From positions 1 through 56,020 of the forward strand of contig JAAZXC010000004.1 in NCBI GenBank assembly GCA_014240365.1: DNA of 56,020 nucleotides, read 5' to 3'. Of this stretch, positions 39,496 to 48,670 are shown in pieces; within the stretch, counting starts at the first letter, position 1, and each line of letters starts with the position of its first letter. Origin of the DNA: Acidimicrobiales bacterium. Its GTDB lineage: Bacteria; Actinomycetota; Acidimicrobiia; Acidimicrobiales; MedAcidi-G1. A model generated the notes under the pieces. It had not been told where the DNA came from. It saw nothing but the letters and a program-made list of their open reading frames with translations, and searched no databases. Made by a program: the position numbers and the translations under genes.

Positions 39496-42400
39496 TCAGT
39501 CGTCACCAGCGCTGACGAGGTTTCCGAAGCGGTGCAGCGTCCGACTCACCGCCTGCTCGCGTAGGTAATGGCGAAGCTCGAGACGACCGCTGGCCGTGAC
39601 GGCTTCGTCGACCAGGTCCACCTCGGCGGCAATGGCCGCCCGGCGGATCAGTTCGGACACGAACCCCACAGAGCGGATCCGACCGAACCGGTGGGCGCTC
39701 AACGTGCCGGCAAACGTGGCGTCGTCATCAACCGTCGCCCGGCTCACCAGCGGCACCACCCCACAGCGTGCCGACGCCGCCATGACCCGGTCCAGCTCGG
39801 CGGTAGTCGCACCGGGCCCGACCCGCACGATCAGGTCAGGGAAGGGCCGGTAGCGAAGTATGTTCGCCTCGCAGAACAGGCCCGTCGGATCGTGCGAAAC
39901 CCCGTAGTGGTCCTCCCACCAGGCATCGTCGGCAATGGCCAGCTCGTCAGCGTCCACCTCGGAGAGGTCCCTGGCCGGCGCCCATGTGCCGAGCTGCAGT
40001 AGGTAGTCGGGACCACCGGCCTTGGCGCCCACACCGACCGACGACCTCTTCCAGCCCCCGAAAGGCTGGCGCTGCACGACGGCGCCGGTGATGGCCCGGT
40101 TCACATATGCGTTGCCTACCTCGACGGCGTCGAGCCATGCATCCACCTCGGCCGGGTCCAGGGAGTGAATGCCTCCGGTCAACCCGTAGTCCACGGCGTT
40201 CTGGACCTCAATGGCCTCGGTCAGGGTCTCGACGGCAATCAGGCCCAGGACCGGTCCGAAGTACTCGGTGCGATGGAACTGCGAACCGGCACGCACCCCC
40301 ACCTTGATTCCCGGCGTCCACACCCGGCCGTCGGCATCCAGGCGGCGCGGCTCGAGCAGCCACTCCTCGCCGGGGGCCAGCACGGTCAGGGCATCGAGCA
40401 GTTTGCCGACCGCCGGGGCCACGAGGGGGCCGAACACCGTGGCCGGATCGGTGGCGGGACCTACCTGCAGGGAGGTCGCCGCATCCACCACCTGCCTCAG
40501 GAACCGCTCGTCGGTGGCGACCGGACCCACGAGGATCCCCAGGCTGGCCGCCGAACACTTCTGGCCCTGATGGCCGAACGCCGAGCGCACGAGGTCTGCA
40601 GCCGCCAGGTCCAGGTCGGCCTGGGGGGTCACGACCAGGGCGTTCTTGCCGCTGGCCTCGGCGAAGAGCCGCATGTTCGGGTCCCAGCAGCGGAACAGGT
40701 CGGCCGTCTCATGCGAGCCCGTCAGGATCACTCCATCGACCGTGGTCACCAGTCGGCGGCCGACCTCGTCGTCGGGGGTGCGGACGAACCTCAGCACGTC
40801 GGCCGGGACGCCGGCGGCCCAGCAGGCCTCGGCCACGATCTCGGCGCAACGGGGCGTCTCGGGAGCCGGCTTGAACACGACCGCGTTGCCCGCAGCGAGG
40901 GCAGCCAGCGTCCCGCCCGCCGGTATGGCCACCGGGAAGTTCCACGGCGGGATCACGGCCACCACACCCAGCGGGGTGAAATCGGCGCCGTTGATGCGTT
41001 CCAGCTCCGTCGCACGTTCCGCGTACCACCGGGCGAAGTCGACCGCCTCTCCGATCTCCGGATCCGCCTCGGCAACCGTCTTGGAGGCCTCGTGCATCAT
41101 GGCCAGGAGCAGGTCGTCGTGTCGGGCCACCAGCTCGTCGGCGACACGACGCAGGACATCGCGCCTCTCGGAGGCTCCACGGGCGGCCCAGCCGGCCTGG
41201 GCGGCACGTGCCGTAGCGACCTCGGCATCGATCCCGTCGATCGTGGAGGTCAGCTTGGTCCGTACCGGTTCTAACGCCCTTGCCGCCAACAACTCCAGGC
41301 GGCGGCGGGTGGCCGGAAGCGTCGGGTCACCGTCTGGCTGGTTTCGGAACCGCCCAGCACCATCGGGTGGCGCCTCGGCCTCCCGGCGGGGCAGGTCACC
41401 GACCTTCCAACGGTCGGCCACCGCCGCACGAAAGCACCCGGCCTGCTCCTCGAAGTCTGATGTGCCCGGATGCAGGGTGAACAGGTGGTGGAGGAAGTTC
41501 TCCTCGGAACTGTTCTCCTCGAGGCGGCGGAATAGATAGCTGACGGCAACGTCGAAGTCGTCGCGTCCCACGATCGGCGTGTAGAGCAGAAGGCCACCGG
41601 CCTCACCCCTGACCACACGGGCCTGGGACGGCGCCATGCCCTGGAGCATCTCGAACTCCACCCTGTCGGCCACGCCACGCGCCTCGGCCAGCAGATGGGC
41701 CCAGGCCACGTCGAACAGGTTGTGGCTGGCCAGGCCGATGCGGACGGAGTGGGCGTGGACGGGCCGCAGGGCCCAGTCCACGCACCTCTTGTAGTTGGCA
41801 TCCACCTCCGCCTTGGACCCGTACGGCGCCAGCACCCACCCGTGTACCGCGGCGTCGACCCTCTCCATTGCCAGGTTGGCTCCCTTGACGAGCCTGACCT
41901 TCACCCCACCCCCGCCGGCACTGGACCGGGTAGCGGCCCACGTCGTGATGCGCTGGAGTGCCCCGAAGGCCTCAGGTAGGTAGGCCTGCAGCACGATCCC
42001 GGCGTCCAGGCCCGTGAGGTCGGGTTCGTCCAGCAGTTCCATGAAAGCCCGGAGGGTGACCTCCAGGTCCCGGTGCTCCTCCATGTCGAGGTTCACGAAG
42101 GTGGTCCCACCGGTCTCCGTGGGCGCTGCCGCAGCTGCCCGGTACAGGACCCGGAGCCGATCCTTGACGCGCTCCAGGGTGTGGTCGAACGCCCACATGT
42201 TGAGCTGGCTGGCAATGGCCGAGACCTTCACCGAGACGTAGTCGACGTCCGGATCCCGGATCAGGTCGAGTGTGCGCTCGAAGCGACGGGAGGCCTCGCC
42301 CTCGCCGAGTACGGCTTCGCCCAGGAGGTTCACGTTCATGGCGTAGCCGTCAGAGCGACAGCGCGACAGGTGGTCGTGCATCGGCCCCGGGGCGGCGTCC

Positions 42401-42855
42401 ACCACCATGTGGCCGACCAGCTGTCGGAGCCGACGGCGGGCCAGCGGCATGACAAGCCGGGGCAGGGATGGTGCCAGCCGGGCGCCGACCTGGAGCATGA
42501 GGCGGTCCACAGGGCCCAGGAACGACGGCAGGTCACGGTCGGTGACGAGCTTCACCAGCTGCTCGGCGGCCAGAACGTCGTGGCGGTGTCGGGCGACCCT
42601 GTCCACGAATCGCATCGTGAACCCGATGCCGCCCGGATCGGCGATGATCGCCCTCATCCTGTCGGTGGAACGGCGCTCGGCGGACGTCTCGGTCGAGTGG
42701 GCCTGGGTCAACCAGCGGGCCACGACCGCCACGGCGTCTTCGGCCAGGGCGTCCGGATCGACATGCCTGCCCGCCCGCTCCGCCGCCGGGGCGCCACCAT
42801 CGGGACCGTGTCCGACTGCATCGGAATCACAGCGACGCTCTCGGGTCATGGCCAT
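39496..42855 (-). CDS. putA: Bifunctional proline dehydrogenase / pyrroline-5-carboxylate dehydrogenase PutA
   Basis: A PutA of about 1119 residues read from the ATG at 42855 (the ATG at 42849 is equally possible; longer frames overlap the divergent gene). The N-terminal half is the FAD-binding proline dehydrogenase TIM barrel, with SVKVSAIASQLNMWAF, FVNLDMEEHRDLEVTL, GVKVRLVKGANLAMER and RVEFEMLQGMAPSQ. The second half is an aldehyde dehydrogenase: PPWNFPVAIPAGG, ILTGSHETAD, FAEASGKNALVV, GQKCSAA and EYFGPVLGLI. It oxidises proline to glutamate in two channelled steps, feeding electrons to quinone. A C-terminal tail of about 130 residues is longer than in minimal PutA. No ribbon-helix-helix DNA-binding domain is present, so regulation must be in trans, probably by the divergent PAS-AraC protein. 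Confidence 0.93.
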   Translation of the reverse strand: MAMTRERRCDSDAVGHGPDGGAPAAERAGRHVDPDALAEDAVAVVARWLTQAHSTETSAERRSTDRMRAIIADPGGIGFTMRFVDRVARHRHDVLAAEQLVKLVTDRDLPSFLGPVDRLMLQVGARLAPSLPRLVMPLARRRLRQLVGHMVVDAAPGPMHDHLSRCRSDGYAMNVNLLGEAVLGEGEASRRFERTLDLIRDPDVDYVSVKVSAIASQLNMWAFDHTLERVKDRLRVLYRAAAAAPTETGGTTFVNLDMEEHRDLEVTLRAFMELLDEPDLTGLDAGIVLQAYLPEAFGALQRITTWAATRSSAGGGGVKVRLVKGANLAMERVDAAVHGWVLAPYGSKAEVDANYKRCVDWALRPVHAHSVRIGLASHNLFDVAWAHLLAEARGVADRVEFEMLQGMAPSQARVVRGEAGGLLLYTPIVGRDDFDVAVSYLFRRLEENSSEENFLHHLFTLHPGTSDFEEQAGCFRAAVADRWKVGDLPRREAEAPPDGAGRFRNQPDGDPTLPATRRRLELLAARALEPVRTKLTSTIDGIDAEVATARAAQAGWAARGASERRDVLRRVADELVARHDDLLLAMMHEASKTVAEADPEIGEAVDFARWYAERATELERINGADFTPLGVVAVIPPWNFPVAIPAGGTLAALAAGNAVVFKPAPETPRCAEIVAEACWAAGVPADVLRFVRTPDDEVGRRLVTTVDGVILTGSHETADLFRCWDPNMRLFAEASGKNALVVTPQADLDLAAADLVRSAFGHQGQKCSAASLGILVGPVATDERFLRQVVDAATSLQVGPATDPATVFGPLVAPAVGKLLDALTVLAPGEEWLLEPRRLDADGRVWTPGIKVGVRAGSQFHRTEYFGPVLGLIAVETLTEAIEVQNAVDYGLTGGIHSLDPAEVDAWLDAVEVGNAYVNRAITGAVVQRQPFGGWKRSSVGVGAKAGGPDYLLQLGTWAPARDLSEVDADELAIADDAWWEDHYGVSHDPTGLFCEANILRYRPFPDLIVRVGPGATTAELDRVMAASARCGVVPLVSRATVDDDATFAGTLSAHRFGRIRSVGFVSELIRRAAIAAEVDLVDEAVTASGRLELRHYLREQAVSRTLHRFGNLVSAGDD

Positions 42856-42891
42856 GCCTACATCGTCGGGATCGGAGTGTTCAGGGTCTTG

Positions 42892-42910
42892 TACGATCCG
42901 CGCACACATG
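42892..42910 (+). promoter_or_regulatory. -10-like element and near-leaderless start of the PAS-AraC gene
   Basis: TACGAT (42892-42897) ends 10 bases before the ATG at 42908, so transcription would begin a few bases before the start codon. No ribosome-binding site is visible. The putA start on the other strand is only 53 bases away, so this short gap must hold both promoters and any operator. Confidence 0.35.
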
Positions 42911-43666
42911 ACCCCGATTTCGGACAAATCACCGGCGGAGACCCCGCCGGGTGGCCCATCTGACCACGGCTGCCCCCCGGAACTGCTCGAGCTGTTCGAC
43001 GCCCTCCCCAACGTGATGTTCTGCTGGAAGGGCCCCGACGACCGGTATGTGGCCGTCAACCATGCATTCGTGAGGCGTTCTGGCCGGACCGACCGGCGCG
43101 ATGTCGTGGGGGCCCGTGCCGTCGACCTGTTCCCCGGGACGCTCGCCGAGCGCTACGAGGATCAGGATCGCCAGGTGTTCGCCGATGGTGAGGCGCTCCG
43201 CGACGAGCTGGAGCTGATCCGCCGTCCCGACGGCTCCACCGGCTGGTACCTGACCACGAAACTCCCGGTGGTGCGTGAGGGCGAGGTGGTCGGCCTGGTC
43301 AGCGTGAGTCGCGACCTGGAGACACCCAGCGATGAGGGCATTGCCATGGAGTCGTTGACCCGTGTGGTGGAACTGGTCCACGCCCCGGCCGACGGGGCCC
43401 TCAAGGTGGCCGACCTGGCCACGGCAGCCGGCTGCTCCGAAGGCCAGCTGGAACGACGGATGAAGAAGGTGTTCGGCCTCACAGCCACGCAGTACGTGCT
43501 GCGCGTCCGGGTGGACCGGGCAGCCGACCTACTGGTCGATACCGACCAGCCGATCGCAGACATCGCCGTTGAGTGCGGGTTCTCGGACCAGGCGAACCTG
43601 ACCCGCCTGTTCGGACGCCTGATCGGCGAGACCCCGGCGAAGTTCCGGGCGGCCAGGAACGCCTGA
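42908..43666 (+). CDS. PAS-domain AraC-family regulator, divergent from putA
   Basis: A 252-residue protein. An N-terminal PAS domain (about 24-140: LFDALPNVMFCWKGPDDRYV, then RAVDLFPGTLAERYEDQDRQ and WYLTTKLPVVREGEVVGLVS) is followed by an AraC/XylS DNA-binding domain with two helix-turn-helix units (about 160-250: VADLATAAGCSEGQLERRMK and IADIAVECGFSDQANLTRLF). PAS-AraC fusions of this form activate neighbouring catabolic genes in response to ligand or redox state. Its divergence from putA, 52 bases apart, makes it the candidate proline or redox-responsive regulator. It lacks the usual cupin ligand-binding domain of AraC proteins. Confidence 0.87.
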   Translation: MTPISDKSPAETPPGGPSDHGCPPELLELFDALPNVMFCWKGPDDRYVAVNHAFVRRSGRTDRRDVVGARAVDLFPGTLAERYEDQDRQVFADGEALRDELELIRRPDGSTGWYLTTKLPVVREGEVVGLVSVSRDLETPSDEGIAMESLTRVVELVHAPADGALKVADLATAAGCSEGQLERRMKKVFGLTATQYVLRVRVDRAADLLVDTDQPIADIAVECGFSDQANLTRLFGRLIGETPAKFRAARNA

Positions 43667-43679
43667 GCCGACTCAGGCG
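43660..43679. terminator. Bidirectional terminator-like stem between convergent genes
   Basis: CGCCTGAG-CCGA-CTCAGGCG is a perfect 8-base stem with a 4-base loop. It contains the stop codons of both the PAS-AraC gene (43664-43666) and the convergent small gene (43673-43675). Confidence 0.55.
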
Positions 43680-44008
43680 GCGGAGCGCTCCACACGGATC
43701 GGCACGCCGAGTTCCCACAACCCGAGGGCATCGGCGAGCGGTACCGGTCGGTGCACCTCTCCGTTGTGGTTCACGCCGTAGAGCTCGGTAGAGACGTCGT
43801 CCCCATCGGCCCGGAGCAACACCGAGTAGACATCGTGGAAGGCCTTCAGGCGTCGCTCTGCGCCGCGGATGTTGGGCCTGGCCGCGACTACGAGGGTCGA
43901 CGCGGTGGACGAGTCGCCGAAGCTCAGGACCGAACCCAGATCGTTGGACTCGACCGACTTCACGATTCCGGTCGCTGCCGGTGTGCTGGACTTCGTGGTG
44001 GTTGCCAC
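43673..44008 (-). CDS. Small protein of unknown function (111 residues)
   Basis: Read from a GTG at 44008 with a strong GGAGG seven bases upstream, which decides the start. The product is 111 residues, acidic to neutral, with a Ser/Thr-rich N-terminus (about 1-15), then a likely alpha/beta part (IVKSVESNDLGSVLSF, then RLKAFHDVYSVLLR and ELYGVNHNGEVHRP). It has no signal peptide, membrane helix or cysteine. I do not recognise the family. The end LGLWELGVPIRVERSAA suggests a compact, complete protein, and the gene lies convergent to the PAS-AraC gene and divergent from psuG. Confidence 0.7.
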   Translation of the reverse strand: MATTTKSSTPAATGIVKSVESNDLGSVLSFGDSSTASTLVVAARPNIRGAERRLKAFHDVYSVLLRADGDDVSTELYGVNHNGEVHRPVPLADALGLWELGVPIRVERSAA

Positions 44009-44125
44009 CAGGGCGCCTCCTGCATCTGTGGACTTGCTGATTCTACCGGCACTCCCTCCCCACCCCGACCGCATGACCCTGATCCCGACCTTCAATCCGA
44101 CCGACCCAGCAGCCAGACTGGAGCC

Positions 44126-45085
44126 ATGACGGATCGGATTCAGGCAACTGGCCACCTCCTGGTGGCCGACGAGGTCTCCGAGGCACTCGCAGCGGGCCGC
44201 GCTGTGGTGGCCCTGGAGTCCACGATCATCAGCCACGGGATGCCGTATCCGGACAATGTCTCGACGGCAATGGCATGCGAGGCGGCGGTCCGCGAGGTAG
44301 GTGCGGTGCCGGCGACGGTCGCTGTTATCGACGGGGCCCTGCGGGTCGGCCTCGCCGGCAACGAGGTCGAAATGCTGGGCCTTGCCGGCGAGGTGGCCAA
44401 GGTGAGCCTCCGCGATCTCGGCTGGGTGCTGTCCGGCGCCGGGGTGGGAGCAACGACGGTGGCAGCGACCATGCACGCTGCGGAACTTGCCGGCATCCGG
44501 GTGTTCGCCACGGGCGGCATCGGTGGGGTCCACAGGGGCGGCGAACTCGACGTATCCGCCGACCTGACGGCGCTGGGAACGATTCCGGTGGCGGTGGTCT
44601 GCAGCGGCCCCAAGGCGGTGCTGGACGTGGCCCGGACCGTCGAAGCCCTCGAGACGCTCGGTGTGCCGGTTATCGGCCAGGGTGTCGACATGCTGCCCGA
44701 GTTCTGGACCCGCGGCACCGACCTGCCGGTGAGCGCCAGGTCCGATGACGCGACACGTACAGCCGCCATCCTCGATGCCCACTGGGGTTGTGGCCTCACC
44801 ACCGGCGCCGTGGTGGCCAACCCCATCCCGGTGGGGCACGAGTTGGACCGGGACATGATCGCCGCGGCGATCGAGTCAGGCCTCGCAGCCGCCACCGCCC
44901 GGGGTGTACGGGGCCGCGATGTCACGCCGTTCCTGCTCACGCACGTCGCAGCGGCCACCGACGGCCGGAGCCAGGTGGCCAACATGGCGCTGGTGCGCGA
45001 CAACGCCGCCGTCGCCGGCCGCATAGCCGTGGCGCTGTCCGCCCTACGTGCTTCCCCGGATACTCGGGAGAGGGGCCCGGGGTGA
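44126..45085 (+). CDS. psuG: Pseudouridine-5'-phosphate glycosidase
   Basis: A 319-residue PsuG. Recognisable family blocks are VALESTIISHGMPYP with the catalytic Glu, PATVAVIDGALRVGL, ATGGIGGVHRGGE, VCSGPKAVLDV and GVDMLPEFWT, and the end TPFLLTHVAAATDGRS. The enzyme reversibly cleaves the C-glycosidic bond of pseudouridine 5'-phosphate to uracil and ribose 5-phosphate in the cytoplasm. The usual partner, the kinase PsuK, is not beside it. Instead its TGA overlaps the GTG of a YtcJ-like amidohydrolase. The ATG at 44126 is preceded by GGAG. Confidence 0.92.
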   Translation: MTDRIQATGHLLVADEVSEALAAGRAVVALESTIISHGMPYPDNVSTAMACEAAVREVGAVPATVAVIDGALRVGLAGNEVEMLGLAGEVAKVSLRDLGWVLSGAGVGATTVAATMHAAELAGIRVFATGGIGGVHRGGELDVSADLTALGTIPVAVVCSGPKAVLDVARTVEALETLGVPVIGQGVDMLPEFWTRGTDLPVSARSDDATRTAAILDAHWGCGLTTGAVVANPIPVGHELDRDMIAAAIESGLAAATARGVRGRDVTPFLLTHVAAATDGRSQVANMALVRDNAAVAGRIAVALSALRASPDTRERGPG

Positions 45086-46692
45086 CGCCGGGCGGGGTGA
45101 TCCTCACCGGGGGAATCATCCATCCGATGCTCGCCGGCGACACCACCACCGCCGAGGCGGTACGCCTCGATGGTCGTCGCATCACACACGTCGGGAGCCT
45201 CGGGGATGCCCGCTCCCTCGGTGACGCCGACATGGTGGACCTCGAGGGTGCGTGCCTGATGCCGGGGTTCGTCGACGCCCACACCCATCCTCTGATGCAC
45301 GGGCAGTGCGGGAGCTGGGCCGACCTGTCCATGGCCTCCAGCGTGGACGAGGTGCTGAAGCTGATGGGCGAGCACTCACGGCTGGAGGCCCGGACCGGTC
45401 CTGTCCGCGGCTTCGGCTACGACCACCACAGGCTCGCCGAGGGCCGGCACCCGACCGCGACCGAGCTGGACCGGGTGGCCGACGACCGGACCGTGATGGC
45501 CATGCACGTCAGCGGGCACGGCTTCTCAGTCAACTCCCACGGCCTCACCGAAGCGGGAATCACCGCCGACACCCCGACCCCCACCGGTGGCCTCATCGGC
45601 CACGACACCGCTGGACTACCCGACGGCCGGATCTTCGATGCCGCCTGCGACCTCCTAACCGGTGTGGACGGCGTGAAGGTCGGCAACCACGGACCGAACC
45701 TCCACCTTCCGGACCACCCGGACGACCTGGCCCTGATGCTCGATGCCGCCCAGGAGGAGTTCCTCGCCGCAGGGATCACCTCGGTCGGCGACTGCCAGGT
45801 GACCGGACGCGAGATGCGGGCCTTCCTCGCCGCCCGCGATGCCGGTCGCCTCCGCCTGCGCGTCACCATGTACGTGCTCTCCAGCCATGTCGATGCCCTC
45901 CGCCGCCTTGGCCTCGACTCCCGACTGGGCGACGACCTCCTGTCCTTCGGTGGGGTCAAGCACTACGCAGACGGTGCGCTCACGGGCGGTACCGCCTACC
46001 TCCCGTGTGGTTGCGGCGCCACCCACGGCTACCTGTACCACGAGGAGGGCCGCCTTGAGGACCTGCTGGCAGCTTCGGCTTCAGCCGGCCTCCAGACCGC
46101 CACGCATGCCCAGGGGCCCGATGCCATCCAACTGGTTCTCGATGCCCTGGACCGCCTGCCTCCCGACCCGGGGCTGCGCCACCGCATCGAACACTGCGGA
46201 TTCCCCACCGACGAGCAGCTCGTGACGATGCGACGCCTCGGGATCGTCCCGGTACCCCAACCCACCCAGGTCCACCTCTACGGCGAGGGCGTACGGAACG
46301 ACCACCCGGATCTGGCTGATCGCATGTACCCGTCGGGTCTGATTGCCGACGCCGGCCTGCCGGTGGTCCTCTCGTCGGATGCACCGGTGACAAACCCGGA
46401 TGTGCTGCTGGCCTGCTGGGCCGCCGAGACCCGGATCACGGCAGCCGGCCGGGTGCTGGGCGAGGCCTGCCGGATTACCCGCCGGATGGCGTTCGAGGGT
46501 TACACCCTGGGCGGGGCCCATGCCCTGCGCCGTGATGACGTGGGCTCACTCACCCCGGGCCGCCTGGCCGACCTGGCAATCCTGGACGCCGACCCGTTCA
46601 GCGTCGCCACCGACAGCCTCCCGGACGTGTCGGTCACCGGGACATGGGTCGATGGCCGCCCAGCCTGGACCCGCTCAAGGGGACTGGCGTAG
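45082..46692 (+). CDS. YtcJ-like metal-dependent amidohydrolase
   Basis: A 536-residue amidohydrolase from the GTG at 45082, which overlaps the psuG stop (GTGA) and follows GGGAGAGGGG. It has CLMPGFVDAHTHPLMHG with the HxH metal site, FGGVKHYADGALTGGTAYL carrying the lysine position, GLQTATHAQGPDAIQLVLDA and RIEHCGFPTDEQLV with further His ligands, and SSDAPVTNPDVL with the catalytic Asp. Ends in a composite-domain strand, GRLADLAILDADPF. The YtcJ family hydrolyses cyclic or linear amides, but substrates are poorly known. Coupling to psuG suggests action on a base-derived or nucleoside-derived amide, which is inference only. Confidence 0.88.
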   Translation: MTPGGVILTGGIIHPMLAGDTTTAEAVRLDGRRITHVGSLGDARSLGDADMVDLEGACLMPGFVDAHTHPLMHGQCGSWADLSMASSVDEVLKLMGEHSRLEARTGPVRGFGYDHHRLAEGRHPTATELDRVADDRTVMAMHVSGHGFSVNSHGLTEAGITADTPTPTGGLIGHDTAGLPDGRIFDAACDLLTGVDGVKVGNHGPNLHLPDHPDDLALMLDAAQEEFLAAGITSVGDCQVTGREMRAFLAARDAGRLRLRVTMYVLSSHVDALRRLGLDSRLGDDLLSFGGVKHYADGALTGGTAYLPCGCGATHGYLYHEEGRLEDLLAASASAGLQTATHAQGPDAIQLVLDALDRLPPDPGLRHRIEHCGFPTDEQLVTMRRLGIVPVPQPTQVHLYGEGVRNDHPDLADRMYPSGLIADAGLPVVLSSDAPVTNPDVLLACWAAETRITAAGRVLGEACRITRRMAFEGYTLGGAHALRRDDVGSLTPGRLADLAILDADPFSVATDSLPDVSVTGTWVDGRPAWTRSRGLA

Positions 46693-46708
46693 CGAAGCCG
46701 TCCGCCGG

Positions 46709-48385
46709 TCAGCCGGTCTGGCCCTGTCGGCGTGCCGCCTCGACGGTCAGGCGTGGGTTCAGCTGGTCGGTGGAGGTGATGAGGTGCAGCAGGGCTCCGG
46801 TGGGCGACGCCATGGCCCGCTCGAACGCAGGGGCGAACCCGTCGGTCGCCGTCACACGTTCGGCGTGCATGCCGTAGGCGCCGGCCAGGACCACGAAGTC
46901 GGGGTTGACGAGGTCGGTTGCCGAGACCCTTCCGGGGTGGTGCAGCTCCTGGTGCATCCGGATGGTCCCCCACGATGAGTTGTCCACCACCAGCACGATG
47001 GGCCGGGCATCGGCCTGCATGGCTGTGCCCAGTTCCTGGAGGTTCATCTGGATGTCGCCATCGCCGGCGAAGCAGATAACGGTCCGGTCAGGATCGGCGA
47101 CCTTGGCGGCCACGGCGGCCGGCAGCCCATAGCCCATCGTCCCGTTCTGCGGGGCCAGCAGCCGGGCGTCGGCACCGTAGAGGAGGAACTTGTTGGGCCA
47201 GATCGAGAAATTCCCAGCCCCGTTGGTGACCACCACGTCGGCCGGAAGGCGCTGGCGCAGCCATCCCGTCACCTCGCCCATGTCCAGGTCACCCAGTTGG
47301 GGTGGGCAGTCCAGGGTCTCGAGGAAGGCGGCCCGGCGCTGCACCCGCCAGTCGGCCCAACGGTCGGTTGCAACCGACCGCATGGTGGCGAAGGCACTAC
47401 AGGCTGCGTTGGAGCCGGCGTTGACCGTCACCTCGGCAGCCACCACCTTGCCGAACTCGAAGGCCGAGGCGTGTACGTGGACGATCCGCTGGCCATCGTT
47501 GGCCTCCCCATCGGTCCCGAACAGGCTGCAGACCCCGGTGGTCATCTCCCCGAACCGGGCCCCGATCGCCACGACGACGTCAGCATCCACCAGCGTCTGG
47601 CGCACGACGGGTGGCATGCCCACGCCAGCCTCGCCGACGTAGTGGTCGTCTGTGTTGTCGAACAGGTCGTGGCGTCTGAAGGTCACCACCACCGGCAGGT
47701 CGAACCGGGTTGCGAGGTTGCCCAGCGCCATCCGCCCGTCGGTGGTCCAACCTCCCCCGCCGATGAGGAGCACGGGTCGCTCGGCGGCGGCCAGCACGGC
47801 GTGCAGCGCGTCGATGTCGTCGGCGGACGGGGACCGCTCTTCGACCTGGACCGGTGGTCCGGGTTGCGTGGTGGCCTCCTCCCGTAGGACGTCCTCAGGT
47901 AGTGACACCACCACCGGGCCCGGGCGACCCGTCATCGCCACCGTGAACGCCGCCTCGACGATCCTCGGTAGGTCGTCGGCCGAGTCCACCTCGACCACCC
48001 ATTTGGCCAGGTCGTCGAAGAACGACGTGTACTCGATCTCCTGGAAGGCTTCCAGGCCTCGATGGGGCCTACCCACCTGCCCCACGAAGAGGATCATCGG
48101 CGTAGAGCCCTGGTCGGCCGTGTGCACACCAATGGAGGCGTTCGTCGCACCCGGCCCCCGCGTCACGAAGCAGATCCCCGGGCGTCCGGTGAGGCGTCCC
48201 CAGGCCTCGGCCATGTAGGTGGCACCGCCCTCCTGGCGACAGGTCACGAACCGGAGCCGGTCCTCGACATCGTGGAAGGCATCCAACACCGCCAGGTAGC
48301 TCTCGCCTGGAACGCCGAATGCCGTGTCGACCCCCTGGGCCAACAGGCAGTCGACGAGGAGCTGGCCCCCCGTCCGTTCGGTCAT
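46709..48385 (-). CDS. Thiamine pyrophosphate-dependent enzyme, acetolactate synthase-like
   Basis: A 558-residue TPP enzyme. The first domain holds the activating Glu (VTCRQEGGATYMAEAWGRLT), the central domain has the FAD/nucleotide-type fold (AERPVLLIGGGG), and the last binds TPP and Mg2+ (ICFAGDGDIQMNLQELGTAM, then VVDNSSWGTIR). It is shaped like acetolactate synthase large subunits, but no regulatory subunit (ilvN) follows and the TPP loop has DNSSWG. It could be a decarboxylase or ligase of 2-oxo acids (oxalyl-CoA, benzoylformate or glyoxylate types) rather than IlvB. Its start overlaps the small membrane protein gene by 4 bases. Confidence 0.88.
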   Translation of the reverse strand: MTERTGGQLLVDCLLAQGVDTAFGVPGESYLAVLDAFHDVEDRLRFVTCRQEGGATYMAEAWGRLTGRPGICFVTRGPGATNASIGVHTADQGSTPMILFVGQVGRPHRGLEAFQEIEYTSFFDDLAKWVVEVDSADDLPRIVEAAFTVAMTGRPGPVVVSLPEDVLREEATTQPGPPVQVEERSPSADDIDALHAVLAAAERPVLLIGGGGWTTDGRMALGNLATRFDLPVVVTFRRHDLFDNTDDHYVGEAGVGMPPVVRQTLVDADVVVAIGARFGEMTTGVCSLFGTDGEANDGQRIVHVHASAFEFGKVVAAEVTVNAGSNAACSAFATMRSVATDRWADWRVQRRAAFLETLDCPPQLGDLDMGEVTGWLRQRLPADVVVTNGAGNFSIWPNKFLLYGADARLLAPQNGTMGYGLPAAVAAKVADPDRTVICFAGDGDIQMNLQELGTAMQADARPIVLVVDNSSWGTIRMHQELHHPGRVSATDLVNPDFVVLAGAYGMHAERVTATDGFAPAFERAMASPTGALLHLITSTDQLNPRLTVEAARRQGQTG

Positions 48386-48567
48386 TCCGTCGACCGGTCC
48401 CGTCGCCGGGTCGGGCGCCCACGCCCTACCAGGAACAGCACGCAGGCGACCAGGAACAGCAGCGAACCGATGATGAAGAGCGGGTCACCGGCCCGAATCG
48501 AGCCCGCGGTGAAGAACACCGCACAGGCCACGAACAACCACCAGCTCATCCCCTCGGTGTCACGCAT
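48382..48567 (-). CDS. Small membrane protein with two helices
   Basis: A 61-residue protein with two clear hydrophobic helices (SWWLFVACAVFFTAGSIRAG and PLFIIGSLLFLVACVLFLVG), joined by a short loop, and a basic Arg-rich C-terminus. The 4-base overlap with the TPP enzyme downstream argues that it is real and co-expressed. I do not recognise a family; a YrhK-like small membrane protein is possible. Any functional link to the TPP enzyme is unknown. Confidence 0.75.
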   Translation of the reverse strand: MRDTEGMSWWLFVACAVFFTAGSIRAGDPLFIIGSLLFLVACVLFLVGRGRPTRRRDRSTE

Positions 48568-48670
48568 CCAGACAGCCTGCCAGCCGCGCCGACCGGACGG
48601 CGACGCCGCGCCACCGCCGGGCTACCGTCAACATCCACCGCCGACAGACGGCCGGGCTTAGGAGCGACCT

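Noticed and set aside
40165-41274. Open frames on the plus strand within putA
   Set aside because: They have no domain features and lie opposite the conserved PutA dehydrogenase domains.
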